NCBI GenBank assembly: GCA_018670085.1
Contig: JABHRS010000007.1
Location: forward strand, 1-64,000
Reading direction: 5' to 3'
Source: an archaeon
Lineage (GTDB): Archaea; Nanobdellota; Nanobdellia; Woesearchaeales; GW2011-AR9
Length of the DNA stretch: 64,000 bases
Shown here: piece by piece, positions 9,655 through 19,566 of the stretch
Layout: each line of letters begins with the position of its first letter
How positions within the stretch are numbered: position 1 is the stretch's first letter
The notes under the pieces: model-generated
What the model was told of the DNA's origin: nothing
Seen by the model: the letters and a program-made list of their open reading frames with translations, nothing else
Database searches by the model: none
Position numbers and translations under genes: made by a program

Positions 9655-11679
9655 ATGGTAGAAACTATTGAAAAGCGAGATGGCAGAACTGTTCCTTTTT
9701 CACAGAGTAAAGTGACCACGGCTATTTGTAAAGCGTTTGCTAGTGTTGGGAAGGAAGATGCTCAAATTTGTCAATTATTAAGCGATATGATTGTTGATTA
9801 TGTAGAACTAGCTGGAAACGAACCAACTCATATTGAAGATATTCAAGATTTAATTGAAAAGGCCTTGATGGAAGAAGGTCACACTGATGTTGCTCGAAAT
9901 TTTATACTGTACAGATATCAACGAAAACAATTTCGCGAAGCAAAAGCTCATGCGGGCGTAACTGATGATTGTAAACTGGGACTTAATGCAATTAGAATTT
10001 TAGAATCAAGATATTTGCATCGAAATGAAAAAGGAGATGTTACCGAAACACCTCGGCAATTATTTGAACGGGTTGCAAGACATGTAGCACTTGCTGAGCG
10101 TAAGTTAAACGGAGATGAAGGAAAATATCGTGAATTATTTTTACAGATGATGCTCAATTTGGAATTTTTACCAAACTCTCCAATGTTTATGAATGCAGGT
10201 AAACGTGGAGGATTGTTAAGTAGTTGTTATGTTCTGCCACTTGAAGACAGTACCGAAGGAATTTTTACAACTCTTAAAGACGCAGTTATTATTCATAAAC
10301 GAGGAGCTGGAACTGGTTTTAGTTTTTCTTCTATTCGACCAAAACGTGATAGTGTTCGTGGAATGCCAGGACTTGCTTCAGGGCCAATCTCTTTTTTGAA
10401 GATATTTGATAGAGCAACTTCGGAAATAAAACAAGGAGCACGTCGTGCTGGTGGAAATATGGCTATTCTCAGAGTTGATCATCCAGACATTATTGATTTT
10501 ATCACAATAAAGGATGAAAGAGATACAGTTTCAAATTATAACTTGTCAGTTGGAATTACAACAGAGTTTATGCATGCGTTAAAACGTCGTAGCGATTATA
10601 ATTTATATGATCCAAGGACAGGTGAAGTTTGTGGAACACTTAATTCTAAACGTATTTTTGATCTAATTGGTTTGATGGCTTGGAAAAATGGAGATCCAGG
10701 AATTGTATTTTTGGATCGAATGAATAATGAGCGAAGTAATCCAACTCCAAACCTTGGTGTTTGTGAAACTACAAGCCCTTGTGGTGAATATCCACTTTTA
10801 GCTTATGAATCTGTAATCTTAGGTTCAGTTAATTTGTCAAAACATTTAAAGGGAGAAGGGTCTGCGCGTGAAGTAGACTTTGAAAAATTAGGACGCACTG
10901 TGCATTTGGCAGTCAGATTCTTAGACGATGCAACTGAATTAAACGGATTTCCATTAAGGCAAACACGTGAAATTGTTTCTGGAAATAGAAAGATTGGGCT
11001 TTCTATAATGGGATTTGCAGATTTATTATTTATGCTTCGAATTCCATATAACTCCAGAAAGGCTTTGAATTTAGCTGAAAAAATAATGGAATATATCCAA
11101 ACTGAAGCTAGGGCTTCTTCAAGAGAACTTGCTAAAGAAAGAGGAGTGTTTTTGAATTTTGATGAATCTTTACTCAAGGATAAAGGGGCTGAGTATAAAC
11201 AAAGGAATGCAACTCTCACAGCTATTTCACCAACTGGAACAATTTCACTAGTTGCATCATGTAGCCCATCAATTGAACCAATTTATGGAATTTCTTTTTT
11301 GCGTAAGACTGCTCGTTTTGAATTTTTAGAAGTGAACCCTTATTTTGAGGAAGTAGCTAAAGAGCAAGGATTTTATTCAGAAGAAATGTTTAGGAGAATT
11401 GCTGGACGATCATCCATTCAAGAGGTACAAGGAATTCCAGATGACGTAAAAAAAGTGTTTGTAACAGCAATGGATTTATCTCCAGATGATCATGTTAAAA
11501 TGCAAGCTGCTTTTCAAAAACATTTAGACTGTGCTGTTTCTAAAACAGTGAATTTTCCAAATAGTGCTTCAGTTGATGAAATTCAAAGAGTGTTTATGCT
11601 TGCATATGAACTTGGATGTAAGGGGATTACAGTTTATCGAGATGGAAGCCGAGATGTGCAGGTTTTGAACAGTAGGTAA
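9655..11679 (+). CDS. nrdJ: Adenosylcobalamin-dependent (class II) ribonucleotide reductase
   Basis: ATP-cone N-terminus; 'NSPMFMNAG', 'GAGTGFSFSSIRP', 'TSPCGEYPLL', 'ISPTGTISLVASCSPSIEP'. Confidence 0.9.
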   Translation: MVETIEKRDGRTVPFSQSKVTTAICKAFASVGKEDAQICQLLSDMIVDYVELAGNEPTHIEDIQDLIEKALMEEGHTDVARNFILYRYQRKQFREAKAHAGVTDDCKLGLNAIRILESRYLHRNEKGDVTETPRQLFERVARHVALAERKLNGDEGKYRELFLQMMLNLEFLPNSPMFMNAGKRGGLLSSCYVLPLEDSTEGIFTTLKDAVIIHKRGAGTGFSFSSIRPKRDSVRGMPGLASGPISFLKIFDRATSEIKQGARRAGGNMAILRVDHPDIIDFITIKDERDTVSNYNLSVGITTEFMHALKRRSDYNLYDPRTGEVCGTLNSKRIFDLIGLMAWKNGDPGIVFLDRMNNERSNPTPNLGVCETTSPCGEYPLLAYESVILGSVNLSKHLKGEGSAREVDFEKLGRTVHLAVRFLDDATELNGFPLRQTREIVSGNRKIGLSIMGFADLLFMLRIPYNSRKALNLAEKIMEYIQTEARASSRELAKERGVFLNFDESLLKDKGAEYKQRNATLTAISPTGTISLVASCSPSIEPIYGISFLRKTARFEFLEVNPYFEEVAKEQGFYSEEMFRRIAGRSSIQEVQGIPDDVKKVFVTAMDLSPDDHVKMQAAFQKHLDCAVSKTVNFPNSASVDEIQRVFMLAYELGCKGITVYRDGSRDVQVLNSR

Positions 11680-11714
11680 TTTTTGTTTATAATAAAAATA
11701 ATCATAATAATAAA

Positions 11715-12350
11715 ATGGAAAGAGTAGGAAAAGTTCAGGTTTATACAGGAGATGGGAAGGGTAAAACTACAGCTTCACTAGGTCTTGCTATGCGTGCCAT
11801 TGGTCAAGGATTCAAAGTTTTTATGATTCAATTTATGAAAGGTGGCTCTTACACTGGTGAGTATGTAGCAGCTTCTAATTATTTGCCAAATTTTTCGATT
11901 GTTCAATACGGTAGGCATTGTATTAAACAACAAAAGCAAATGAAAATGAAAGGATTTTTTGATTTGACTAAAGTTGAGCAGAAAAGTAAATTGTTTGATT
12001 ATATTCGTGATGATATTGAATGTGGAAGTTGCAGATTTTGTTTTCTAAATGATGATATTCAAAAGGATTATTGTGAGGAAGCTTTGAAGCATGCGATGGA
12101 AGTTGTAGAAAGTGGTGAACATCATTTGGTGATTCTTGATGAAATTAATGTGGCCCTGCAACTTGGAATGATTAAAGAATCACATGTTTTGGATTTGATT
12201 TCAAAAAAACCAGAACATGTAGAATTAATATTAACTGGCCGAGGAGTTCCTGATTCAATAAAGGAAGCAGCTGACTTGGTGACTGAGATGAAATTGCATA
12301 AACATTATTTTAATGATGGTGTTAATGCAAGGCGCGGGATAGAGTATTGA
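11715..12350 (+). CDS. Cob(I)alamin adenosyltransferase (CobA/BtuR type)
   Basis: 'VQVYTGDGKGKTTASLGLAMRA' P-loop and 'HHLVILDEINVALQLGMI'. Confidence 0.85.
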   Translation: MERVGKVQVYTGDGKGKTTASLGLAMRAIGQGFKVFMIQFMKGGSYTGEYVAASNYLPNFSIVQYGRHCIKQQKQMKMKGFFDLTKVEQKSKLFDYIRDDIECGSCRFCFLNDDIQKDYCEEALKHAMEVVESGEHHLVILDEINVALQLGMIKESHVLDLISKKPEHVELILTGRGVPDSIKEAADLVTEMKLHKHYFNDGVNARRGIEY

Positions 12351-12790
12351 GAATGGTTTCTTTAGTTAATTTTAAAGATGATTTAGGATCAATTTTGTCT
12401 GGTGCAAGAAGACTTAGTTTGGCAGTTTCTACTGGAGATGCTATGCCTCAAGTTTCATTGATGCAATTTGTTGTTGGTTCTGAATTTAGAATTTTTATGA
12501 AATTTTTTAGTAGTTCTAGGAAATTTTCTGTCTTGAAAGAGAATAAAAGTGCTGCAATTTGTGTTTATGATAATCCTAAATATACTCAAATGGAAGGCAC
12601 TGTTGATTTTATTGATTCAGTTGAGGTTATAGACGCTGTGAAGAATTTATTTTTAGAAAAGTATGGTGATTCTGAGCAAATGAAATTGTATCTTGCAGAC
12701 AAATCTTTAGTGTTTGTGGAATTTGTTCCGAAAGCAGCAAAATGCAGGTTGAGGGAAAGTTATCCGTTTGGATCAAAAGTATTATTTTAG
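12347..12790 (+). CDS. Pyridoxamine 5'-phosphate oxidase-like flavin-binding fold protein
   Basis: PNPOx-like pattern (..LSLAVSTGDAMPQVSLMQFV..FSVLKENKSAAICV..). Confidence 0.5.
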   Translation: MRMVSLVNFKDDLGSILSGARRLSLAVSTGDAMPQVSLMQFVVGSEFRIFMKFFSSSRKFSVLKENKSAAICVYDNPKYTQMEGTVDFIDSVEVIDAVKNLFLEKYGDSEQMKLYLADKSLVFVEFVPKAAKCRLRESYPFGSKVLF

Positions 12791-12800
12791 GTGAAGGAAG

Positions 12801-13244
12801 ATGAAAAAAGGAATAGATTACCCCGGAGTTACTGTAGTGTTTATGTGCCACGATGGTGCTGGTAACTTTCTTTTGAATAAAAGGTCAGTTAATTGTCGTG
12901 ATGAACATGGGAAATGGGATGCTGGCGGTGGTGGTGTAGATTTAGGAGAAGGTGTTATTGAAACTTTAACCAAAGAAATCACTGAAGAATATGGGACTGA
13001 AATTTTAGATCATGAGTTTTTAGGATATCGTGATTGTCATCGGGTACATAATGAAAATAAGACTCATTGGATTGCATTGGACTTTTTGGTACATGTAGAT
13101 CGTAGCAAAGTTGTAAATAATGAACCTCATAAATTTGATGAAATTGGGTGGTTTAAGTGGGGAGAGTTCCCTGAACCTCGACATTCATTGTTTCCTCTGT
13201 TTTTTGATACACACAAAGAACAGTTGAGTCGGTTTGAGAAATGA
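12801..13244 (+). CDS. NUDIX hydrolase
   Basis: 'GGGVDLGEGVIETLTKEITEEYG' NUDIX box. Confidence 0.85.
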   Translation: MKKGIDYPGVTVVFMCHDGAGNFLLNKRSVNCRDEHGKWDAGGGGVDLGEGVIETLTKEITEEYGTEILDHEFLGYRDCHRVHNENKTHWIALDFLVHVDRSKVVNNEPHKFDEIGWFKWGEFPEPRHSLFPLFFDTHKEQLSRFEK

Positions 13245-13348
13245 TCGTGCTTATTTTATTCTTTTGAGTAAATTATATAAACGAATTTTACTTTCTTTTA
13301 TTATTAGTTTTGTAATATTAAAAATAATAACACTTAATCAAATAATAA

Positions 13349-14536
13349 CTAAAACTCTTCAATCTCAAGCTTTCCTTTCTTACTCTTAATCACATAATTT
13401 TCAAGTTCGGAAAAACCTGTCATCTCAGTAACTAATTTTGGTAAGATAATTCTTTCACCTTTAAACTGTAAATTTGTAATTAATTCACTCTTATTAGCTT
13501 CTTTATTTTTCATCTCTTTAATCACAGCCTGTTTGTGCATATCAGCTTCAGTACTTAAATTTGCAATTGTTTGTTGGTACATATGTTTTGCAATTTCTCT
13601 TGCGACATTAATTCCAGAAGCTGCTGTGATCCCTTGCAGACCAGGGGAGATATTTGCTTCAATTACAACTGAACCAAGTGGTCCTTCTAAAATATCAACT
13701 CCACAAATATCTGCACCTAATGCTCTGGCGGTCTTAATTGCAAGAGTTTTTGTTTCGCGATTAACAGCAACTAATTGTCCTGATCCACCTGCATGAATAT
13801 TTGCACGCTTTTCATCAGTTGTTGCTTTTCGCTCCATTCCAGCAATAGCTCTGTCACCAATTACAATTACTCGCAAATCAGTTCCACCAGTTTCGACGTA
13901 CTCTTGGATGATAAATGGTTGATTTAATGCACCTAGTGCATCTAGTAATGAAGATGCTGAAGAAATACTGTCTGCAAACATCACGCCTTTTCCTTGTGTA
14001 CCTTCTGGAAATTTCATTACAATAGGATAATTTACTTTTTTTAGAAGTTTTTTTGCGGATTCAATATTAGGTGATACATATGTTTTTGGCATTGGAATAT
14101 CATGTTGTTGAAGTGCCAAATGCGTTAGAAGCTTATTATGAACAATTGTAAAAGATGCTGCTGGCAGAGGGATAAATGGTACTTTCCCTTCTAGCATACT
14201 AGTTATTGATCTGAGTAAATGTTTGTAGCGAAATGAACCTTTAATGTATAGACAATCATAGTATGGTAGATTTTTTCCCTGATAGAATACTCCTGCGTTT
14301 TTTCCGAGAATAACTTCCATCTCCTTTAGTTGGATCATATCAACTTGTTCAAAGAATTCACCAAGTGCTTCAGCTGTCATTTTTGAACTTTTGGAACCAA
14401 GAGAAATAACTCCTGCTTTTAATCCATTTTGAATTTGAGGGGCAGCAGTTTTTTTCTCAGAATTTTTTGATGCTTCTAACTCTTTAGCATCATGTGCCCT
14501 TGCTTCTTCTACTAGTTGCTCTGTTGAAAGTCCCAT
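13349..14536 (-). CDS. RimK-family ATP-grasp ligase
   Basis: 'NYPIVMKFPEGTQGKGVMFADS', 'FIIQEYVETGGTDLRVIVIGDRAIAGMERKA', 'VVIEANISPGLQGI'. Confidence 0.85.
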   Translation of the reverse strand: MGLSTEQLVEEARAHDAKELEASKNSEKKTAAPQIQNGLKAGVISLGSKSSKMTAEALGEFFEQVDMIQLKEMEVILGKNAGVFYQGKNLPYYDCLYIKGSFRYKHLLRSITSMLEGKVPFIPLPAASFTIVHNKLLTHLALQQHDIPMPKTYVSPNIESAKKLLKKVNYPIVMKFPEGTQGKGVMFADSISSASSLLDALGALNQPFIIQEYVETGGTDLRVIVIGDRAIAGMERKATTDEKRANIHAGGSGQLVAVNRETKTLAIKTARALGADICGVDILEGPLGSVVIEANISPGLQGITAASGINVAREIAKHMYQQTIANLSTEADMHKQAVIKEMKNKEANKSELITNLQFKGERIILPKLVTEMTGFSELENYVIKSKKGKLEIEEF

Positions 14537-14601
14537 ATTTTTTCTCGTTATTTTTCTGGTGAAATTTTTATTTTTTTATTTTTATTTTTTTAAATGTTTT
14601 A

Positions 14602-14958
14602 TTAATCAATTAATGGATCAACTAAAAATGTTCCTTGTTTTAGATGATTCTGGCCGATTAGTACAGGATACTTCATCGCTTTTCTGTCTGCTAATGAAAA
14701 TTCTCCTTCAATATTATTCCCTTGAATCTTGGCAATTGCTCTAACTACTGGTCTGCGTTTTTTTCCACTAGCACTTTTGACTAATTTTTCTCTAATAATT
14801 GGACCAATTTGAAGTTTTCCAGCCAAATCAATATCAATTGAGGAAATAGTAGCCCCAGTATCAATTCTTGCGATAACTGTTTTTGTTGGAGCGTCTTTTT
14901 TATTGCTTGCAAAGATAGTAATCTCTGCTGTAAGGCCTAGGATTGGTCTTTTTGTCAT
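14602..14958 (-). CDS. RimB/retropepsin-like aspartic protease
   Basis: 'VIARIDTGATISSIDIDLAGKL' Asp-Thr-Gly motif and 'YPVLIGQNHLKQGTFLVDP'. Confidence 0.8.
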   Translation of the reverse strand: MTKRPILGLTAEITIFASNKKDAPTKTVIARIDTGATISSIDIDLAGKLQIGPIIREKLVKSASGKKRRPVVRAIAKIQGNNIEGEFSLADRKAMKYPVLIGQNHLKQGTFLVDPLID

Positions 14959-15065
14959 CTTAGCTTATCTTTTGCTTATAGCTATTTAAGGATTTTGTCT
15001 ATATCATAAATATATCTGCATTTTGTAGTAATGTTTTTTAAAGAATACTGAATTTTGAGTTAAAT

Positions 15066-15323
15066 ATGGCAGAACTTGAAATGAACTTGGAGATGGAGCA
15101 GCTTTATGATTCGATAGAATCTGAGGGGCATCAGAAAATTATGATCCAATTGCCAGATGGTTTGAAACCAAAAGCAAAAGAGATTCAAATTGACTTGTTA
15201 TCTAGGTTTCCAGAGTTAAAGATTACTTTTTGGGCAGGAGATTGTTATGGTGCTTGTGATACACCTCAGGTTACTGGATTTGATCTGTTTGTAGCTTTTG
15301 GGCATTCTAAATGGAAGTATTGA
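15066..15323 (+). pseudogene. Truncated diphthamide synthase Dph2-like protein (N-terminal part only)
   Basis: 'IMIQLPDGLKPKAKEI...WAGDCYGACDTP...DLFVAFGHSKWKY' then TGA; 85 aa versus over 300 aa expected. Confidence 0.7.
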
Positions 15324-15424
15324 TTGGATTTTTTTGATGATTTCTTTGTGTTCTATAGTTGATTAAAAAGAAATCTAATTAAATAATATCTGTAGAAGAA
15401 AATAATCAATAAAAAAAATAATAA

Positions 15425-15739
15425 TTATACATTAACCATTTCAATCTCAATGTTAAGACCTTCTGGAATAAGAACTCTCATAATAAGACGTAATGTTCTC
15501 TCGTCTGCTGAAACATCAATTAGACGTTTATGAATGTTCATAGAATATCGCTCCCAACTTGCTCTTCCTTCACCATCAGGTGATTTACGAGTGGTTACTT
15601 TAAGTTTCTTTGTTGGAAGTGGAATAGGTCCGCGCATATCAACGCCAGTCTTTTCCACTATCTCTTGGATAGAAGAGGTTACTTGATTAATTTTTGCAAT
15701 CTCTGCAGATGTTAATTTTATTCGTGCTCTTGATGCCAT
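15425..15739 (-). CDS. rpsJ: Ribosomal protein uS10
   Basis: 'ARIKLTSAEIAKINQV...MRGPIPLPTKKLKVTTRKSPDGEGRASWERYSMNIHKRLIDV'. Confidence 0.95.
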   Translation of the reverse strand: MASRARIKLTSAEIAKINQVTSSIQEIVEKTGVDMRGPIPLPTKKLKVTTRKSPDGEGRASWERYSMNIHKRLIDVSADERTLRLIMRVLIPEGLNIEIEMVNV

Positions 15740-15889
15740 TATGCGTTTTCCTCTGTCACTTGTATTTAAACCTTACTGTTTAACCTTTGTTTTTGGTTAA
15801 TTTTTGATCTAAATACGTATTTTGTTTTGTAATTTTGTTTGTTTTGATATTATAAAAAAATAAATAAAAAAATAAAAAGGTAAAAAACC

Positions 15890-17194
15890 TTATTTTGCAT
15901 TAAGATCTTTTTTAACAAGATCAATACACATACCAGCTGCTACAGTTGTTCCGGAATCACGAATAGCGAATCTTGACATCTGTGGGATTTCTCCTTGCTT
16001 CTCAATTACTACTGCCTGAACAGGTCGTAATCTAACAATAGCTGCGTCTCCGTTACGTAGGATATCTTTTCCTTCAGTAACTTCTTGACCAGTAGCTGGG
16101 TTTAACTTTTTCACAATCTCAACAAATTGACAAGCAACTTGTGCGGTGTGAATGTGGAAAACCGGTGTGTATCCAACAGTTACAACAGTTGGGTGGTTCA
16201 TGATAACGATTTGTGCAGTGAACTCAGTTACTACAGATGGTACATTATCTGCGTGTCCAAGAACGTCTCCACGGGCGATATCTTTTTTACCTACTCCACG
16301 TACGTTGAAACCGACATTGTCTCCAGGACCAGCTTCGCTGTGTTGTTCGTGGTGCATTTCAATTGTTTTAACTTCACCAGAAACTCCTTTACCTTCACGG
16401 CCAGGAACGATGATAACTTTGTCACCAATTTTCATTAGTCCAGTTTCAATACGTCCTACAGGAACTACTCCAATTCCAGTAATGTTATACACATCTTGGA
16501 TTGCAAGTCTTAAAGGTAAGTTAGTTGGTTTACCAGGTACTTCAAATTTGTCAACAGCTTGTAATAAAGTGTCTCCAGTCCACCATGGCATGTTCGCTTC
16601 ATCGTTTTTAGTGATGTTTGAACCAGGTAAAGATGCGATTGGTAAAAATCGAAGTTTGTCTACAGGCCATCCTGCAACTTTTGCTTCATTTTTAACTTGT
16701 TCAACAACTTCGTTGTATCTTTTCTCACTCCAGTCTACTCCTGAAATGTCCATCTTGTTAACAGCAACTACTAATTGTCCAACTCCGAAGATTCTGGATA
16801 ATTTTAAGTGCTCTTTAGTTTGTGAGTTAACACCGTCGTTAGCTGCAACTACAATAACTGCACAGTCTGCTTGGGAAGCTCCAGTAATCATATTTTTAAT
16901 GAAGTCCTTGTGGCCAGGTGCGTCGATAATTGTAAAGTAATATTTGTCAGTATGGAACTTTTTGTGAGCAAGATCGATGGTTACTCCACGTTCTTGTTCT
17001 TCTTTTAAGTTATCCATTACGAATGCGAATTCGAAACCTTTTTTACCTAATTGCTCTGCTTTATCTTTTAATTTACGCATAGCTTGTTCGTCAACGTTTC
17101 CTGTATCAAACAGTAATCGTCCAACAGTTGTTGATTTTCCATGATCTACATGACCGATGAAAACCAAGTTAATATGTTCTTTTTCTTTTGCCAT
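15890..17194 (-). CDS. tuf: Translation elongation factor EF-1 alpha
   Basis: '[26 protein letters not shown]', '[20 protein letters not shown]'. Start placed at MAKEKEH (17194), with GGAGG upstream; the ORF track extends to 17245. Confidence 0.95.
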   Translation of the reverse strand: MAKEKEHINLVFIGHVDHGKSTTVGRLLFDTGNVDEQAMRKLKDKAEQLGKKGFEFAFVMDNLKEEQERGVTIDLAHKKFHTDKYYFTIIDAPGHKDFIKNMITGASQADCAVIVVAANDGVNSQTKEHLKLSRIFGVGQLVVAVNKMDISGVDWSEKRYNEVVEQVKNEAKVAGWPVDKLRFLPIASLPGSNITKNDEANMPWWTGDTLLQAVDKFEVPGKPTNLPLRLAIQDVYNITGIGVVPVGRIETGLMKIGDKVIIVPGREGKGVSGEVKTIEMHHEQHSEAGPGDNVGFNVRGVGKKDIARGDVLGHADNVPSVVTEFTAQIVIMNHPTVVTVGYTPVFHIHTAQVACQFVEIVKKLNPATGQEVTEGKDILRNGDAAIVRLRPVQAVVIEKQGEIPQMSRFAIRDSGTTVAAGMCIDLVKKDLNAK

Positions 17195-17245
17195 TTTATT
17201 CTTATTTCCTCCAAAATCGGGTTGGTTGTTTATTTTATTATACAT

Positions 17246-17267
17246 AAAAACGGTTTGAGCCGTTTTT
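17246..17267. promoter_or_regulatory. Perfect 8-bp hairpin AAAAACGG-N6-CCGTTTTT in the EF-1A leader
   Basis: Read directly; a second hairpin TAAAAATC-TTT-GATTTTTA lies at 17275-17293. Confidence 0.6.
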
Positions 17268-17589
17268 GGTATGCTAAAAATCTTTGATTTTTAACATGAT
17301 TATTATTGTAACCCCTTTCTAACTCGGTTAATACCAGAAAAAATACGAATTTTGTGCATAATTTCTATATAATTTGAGTATAGGCGGTTGGGCTTGGGAT
17401 GGTTTATAAAGGTTTCTAACAATTCCGTATAAAATGGTGATTTTAGAACCTCAAAATTTTTGTAATTTTTGTAGGTTTCTCTTGTTTTGAGTGGTTTTTA
17501 TGGGAGAATGTTTGGTTTTTAATGATTCAAAATGATTGTATGAAGATTCTAGAAATTTGAATAAAATAAAAAAAATAAAAAAAGAAAGC

Positions 17590-18207
17590 TTACTCTTCTA
17601 CAAAGTCCGCAATTTCATAATTTTCAAGCTCTTGGTCACCACGAAGGATTCCATTTGCTCGTAAATATTCACGGGTTATAATATACAGTAATAATCCAAT
17701 TGATTTTTTTCCTTTGTTGTTTGCAGGAATGATCAAATCTGAATTATTTGGTTCGTTGTTAGTGTCACAGAAAGAAACTACTGGGATTCCTGCTTTACTA
17801 GCATCGACTACTGCGTTTTTATCTGGCCAAGGATCACAAACAATCATCACTTTTGGTTCGAAAAATGTTTCTAAATTTGTGTTGGTTAAGATTCCCGGCG
17901 GATATCTGCCAGTAATAATATTGATTCCAGTTAACTTTTTTAGAATTCTAAGTCCTTTCCAACCGTTTTCACGACGGGAAACTATTAAAATTTCTTCTGG
18001 TTTGTAGTTGCTTAAAAATTTACAAGCAACTCTCATTCTTTCATCAATTTTTTTAAGGTTTAATACACTTAAACCGTCAGGTCTAGTTTTGTAAATAAAC
18101 TCTTTCATATATCTAGTTTTAAACTTGGTCCCGATATGAACTCCTGCTTTGAGGTATTCATTGGTATCGACAAGCAAGTTCTCTTCTTGTTGTGGTTGGT
18201 CTGTCAT
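17590..18207 (-). CDS. rpsB: Ribosomal protein uS2
   Basis: 'YLKAGVHIGTKFKTRYMKEFIYKTRPDGL', 'GRYPPGILTN', 'PVVSFCDTNNEPNNSDLIIPANNKGKKSIGLLLYII'. Confidence 0.93.
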   Translation of the reverse strand: MTDQPQQEENLLVDTNEYLKAGVHIGTKFKTRYMKEFIYKTRPDGLSVLNLKKIDERMRVACKFLSNYKPEEILIVSRRENGWKGLRILKKLTGINIITGRYPPGILTNTNLETFFEPKVMIVCDPWPDKNAVVDASKAGIPVVSFCDTNNEPNNSDLIIPANNKGKKSIGLLLYIITREYLRANGILRGDQELENYEIADFVEE

Positions 18208-18235
18208 TTTTTGTTTACCTTTTTTGTTTTTATTT

Positions 18236-18382
18236 AAGAGTTGTATAGGCGCTGGCCAAGACCGGACTATTTCATTCGACTACACAAAGATTTTGATATG
18301 CTTTGCGTAATCAAAATGTTTGTCGAAAATCGTTGGATTTTTTTGATTTTCCGGTGAGGAGGCGAGCGCGCCTACAACTCTT
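18236..18382. ncRNA. Structured intergenic element with inverted-repeat ends; candidate ncRNA or 5'-UTR element of rpsB
   Basis: AAGAGTTGTA-ta-GGCGC ... GCGCC-TACAACTCTT close the element; inner long hairpin 18275-18327 (TTCGAC...GTCGAA with ATTTTGAT/ATCAAAAT). Confidence 0.55.
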
Positions 18383-18548
18383 GATATTAGTGTGCAAAAG
18401 ATGCTTAAGAATTAGGTAACGATTGTCACTTAGTTCTCTGCAGTTTCTTTTGCCTCATGCAGCAGTGTAAATCAGCAATTTAGATTTACGTTGGCTATGA
18501 TGTGGCTAGAATCAGTTTGATTTAAAAATGTTGTGTTAGAAATAAGAG

Positions 18549-19433
18549 TTAAATTTTTGCTAATAAATTTTCAATGTTTTCATTAGCAGATCCAATTTCG
18601 ATTCTTTCAATAATTTTAGCATTGCTTCCAAATTTGTTCACACCAACAACTACTCGAATATGAACTGGGCTGTTATCAATTTGGTTGTGTAAATCTGAGA
18701 GATAATATTCAACATTAATTTTTTGATTTGTTCTGATTATTATAATAGGAGCGAGTATTGCCATTAACAATAACGAAACGATGATCCAAAACTGAGGACG
18801 AATATTTTGGGTGTTTGTTGCCCAAGCATTTCCAACAAGGTTCTTTGTAAAAGAAAATGCTCCGTCTTCGCCAATAATTTTTCCATTAGCAAGTAATCCT
18901 AACAATGTATCACCACAGATTTTTGATTCAACATTCACTGCATCACTACATGCATTAGCATCATAACAGGTTCGTTGAATTGTTTCTCCTTGTATACAAT
19001 CTTCTGGTGTCCAGCTAGTACATTCAATATCACTAGTACATCCAATTAAAGTTTCTTTAATTTGATCCACCAATGTCTCTGATTCTTCAGAACTGCTGTC
19101 ATCTGACTCAGATATTTCTTCTTCTTCCTCCTCCTCTTCTTCTTCTTCTTCACCTTCTTCTACAGTTGGGTAACTGGATGCTCCACGTCCACCACTAACT
19201 TCTGGAACATCACTATCTGCACAGGCACCGCAATCTTCACTACAAATAGAACAAGTTTCATTATTATTACAAATAGCATCTCCACAATAAATACCCACTG
19301 AAATAGACGCTGTACCTGCAACAGCACTAGTTGGATCTTGATTTAATTCATAAATTATTGTTCCTGCAACATTGAACACTGTGAGTGATAAAACTAATAA
19401 TATTAACACAGAAACTAAATTTGTTGACTTCAC
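18549..19433 (-). CDS. Membrane-anchored protein with Cys-rich motif and poly-Glu tract
   Basis: 'CGDAICNNNETCSICSEDCGAC', E(14)-type tract, C-terminal TM helix. Confidence 0.65.
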   Translation of the reverse strand: MKSTNLVSVLILLVLSLTVFNVAGTIIYELNQDPTSAVAGTASISVGIYCGDAICNNNETCSICSEDCGACADSDVPEVSGGRGASSYPTVEEGEEEEEEEEEEEEISESDDSSSEESETLVDQIKETLIGCTSDIECTSWTPEDCIQGETIQRTCYDANACSDAVNVESKICGDTLLGLLANGKIIGEDGAFSFTKNLVGNAWATNTQNIRPQFWIIVSLLLMAILAPIIIIRTNQKINVEYYLSDLHNQIDNSPVHIRVVVGVNKFGSNAKIIERIEIGSANENIENLLAKI

Positions 19434-19566
19434 CTCGTTAATCCACCAATAAAAATTCTTTTTTATGTTTATATATAATTATTGTTTTTTAGAAGGTAAA
19501 ATATACAAATATCAAATAATAGATAAACAAGGTAATGGACAAATTAATTAAAAATAAAAAATTTGA

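Noticed and set aside
16127-16940. Long antisense ORFs within the EF-1A gene (103 and 262 aa)
   Set aside because: Shadow ORFs opposite a highly conserved coding gene; low-complexity translations, no motifs.
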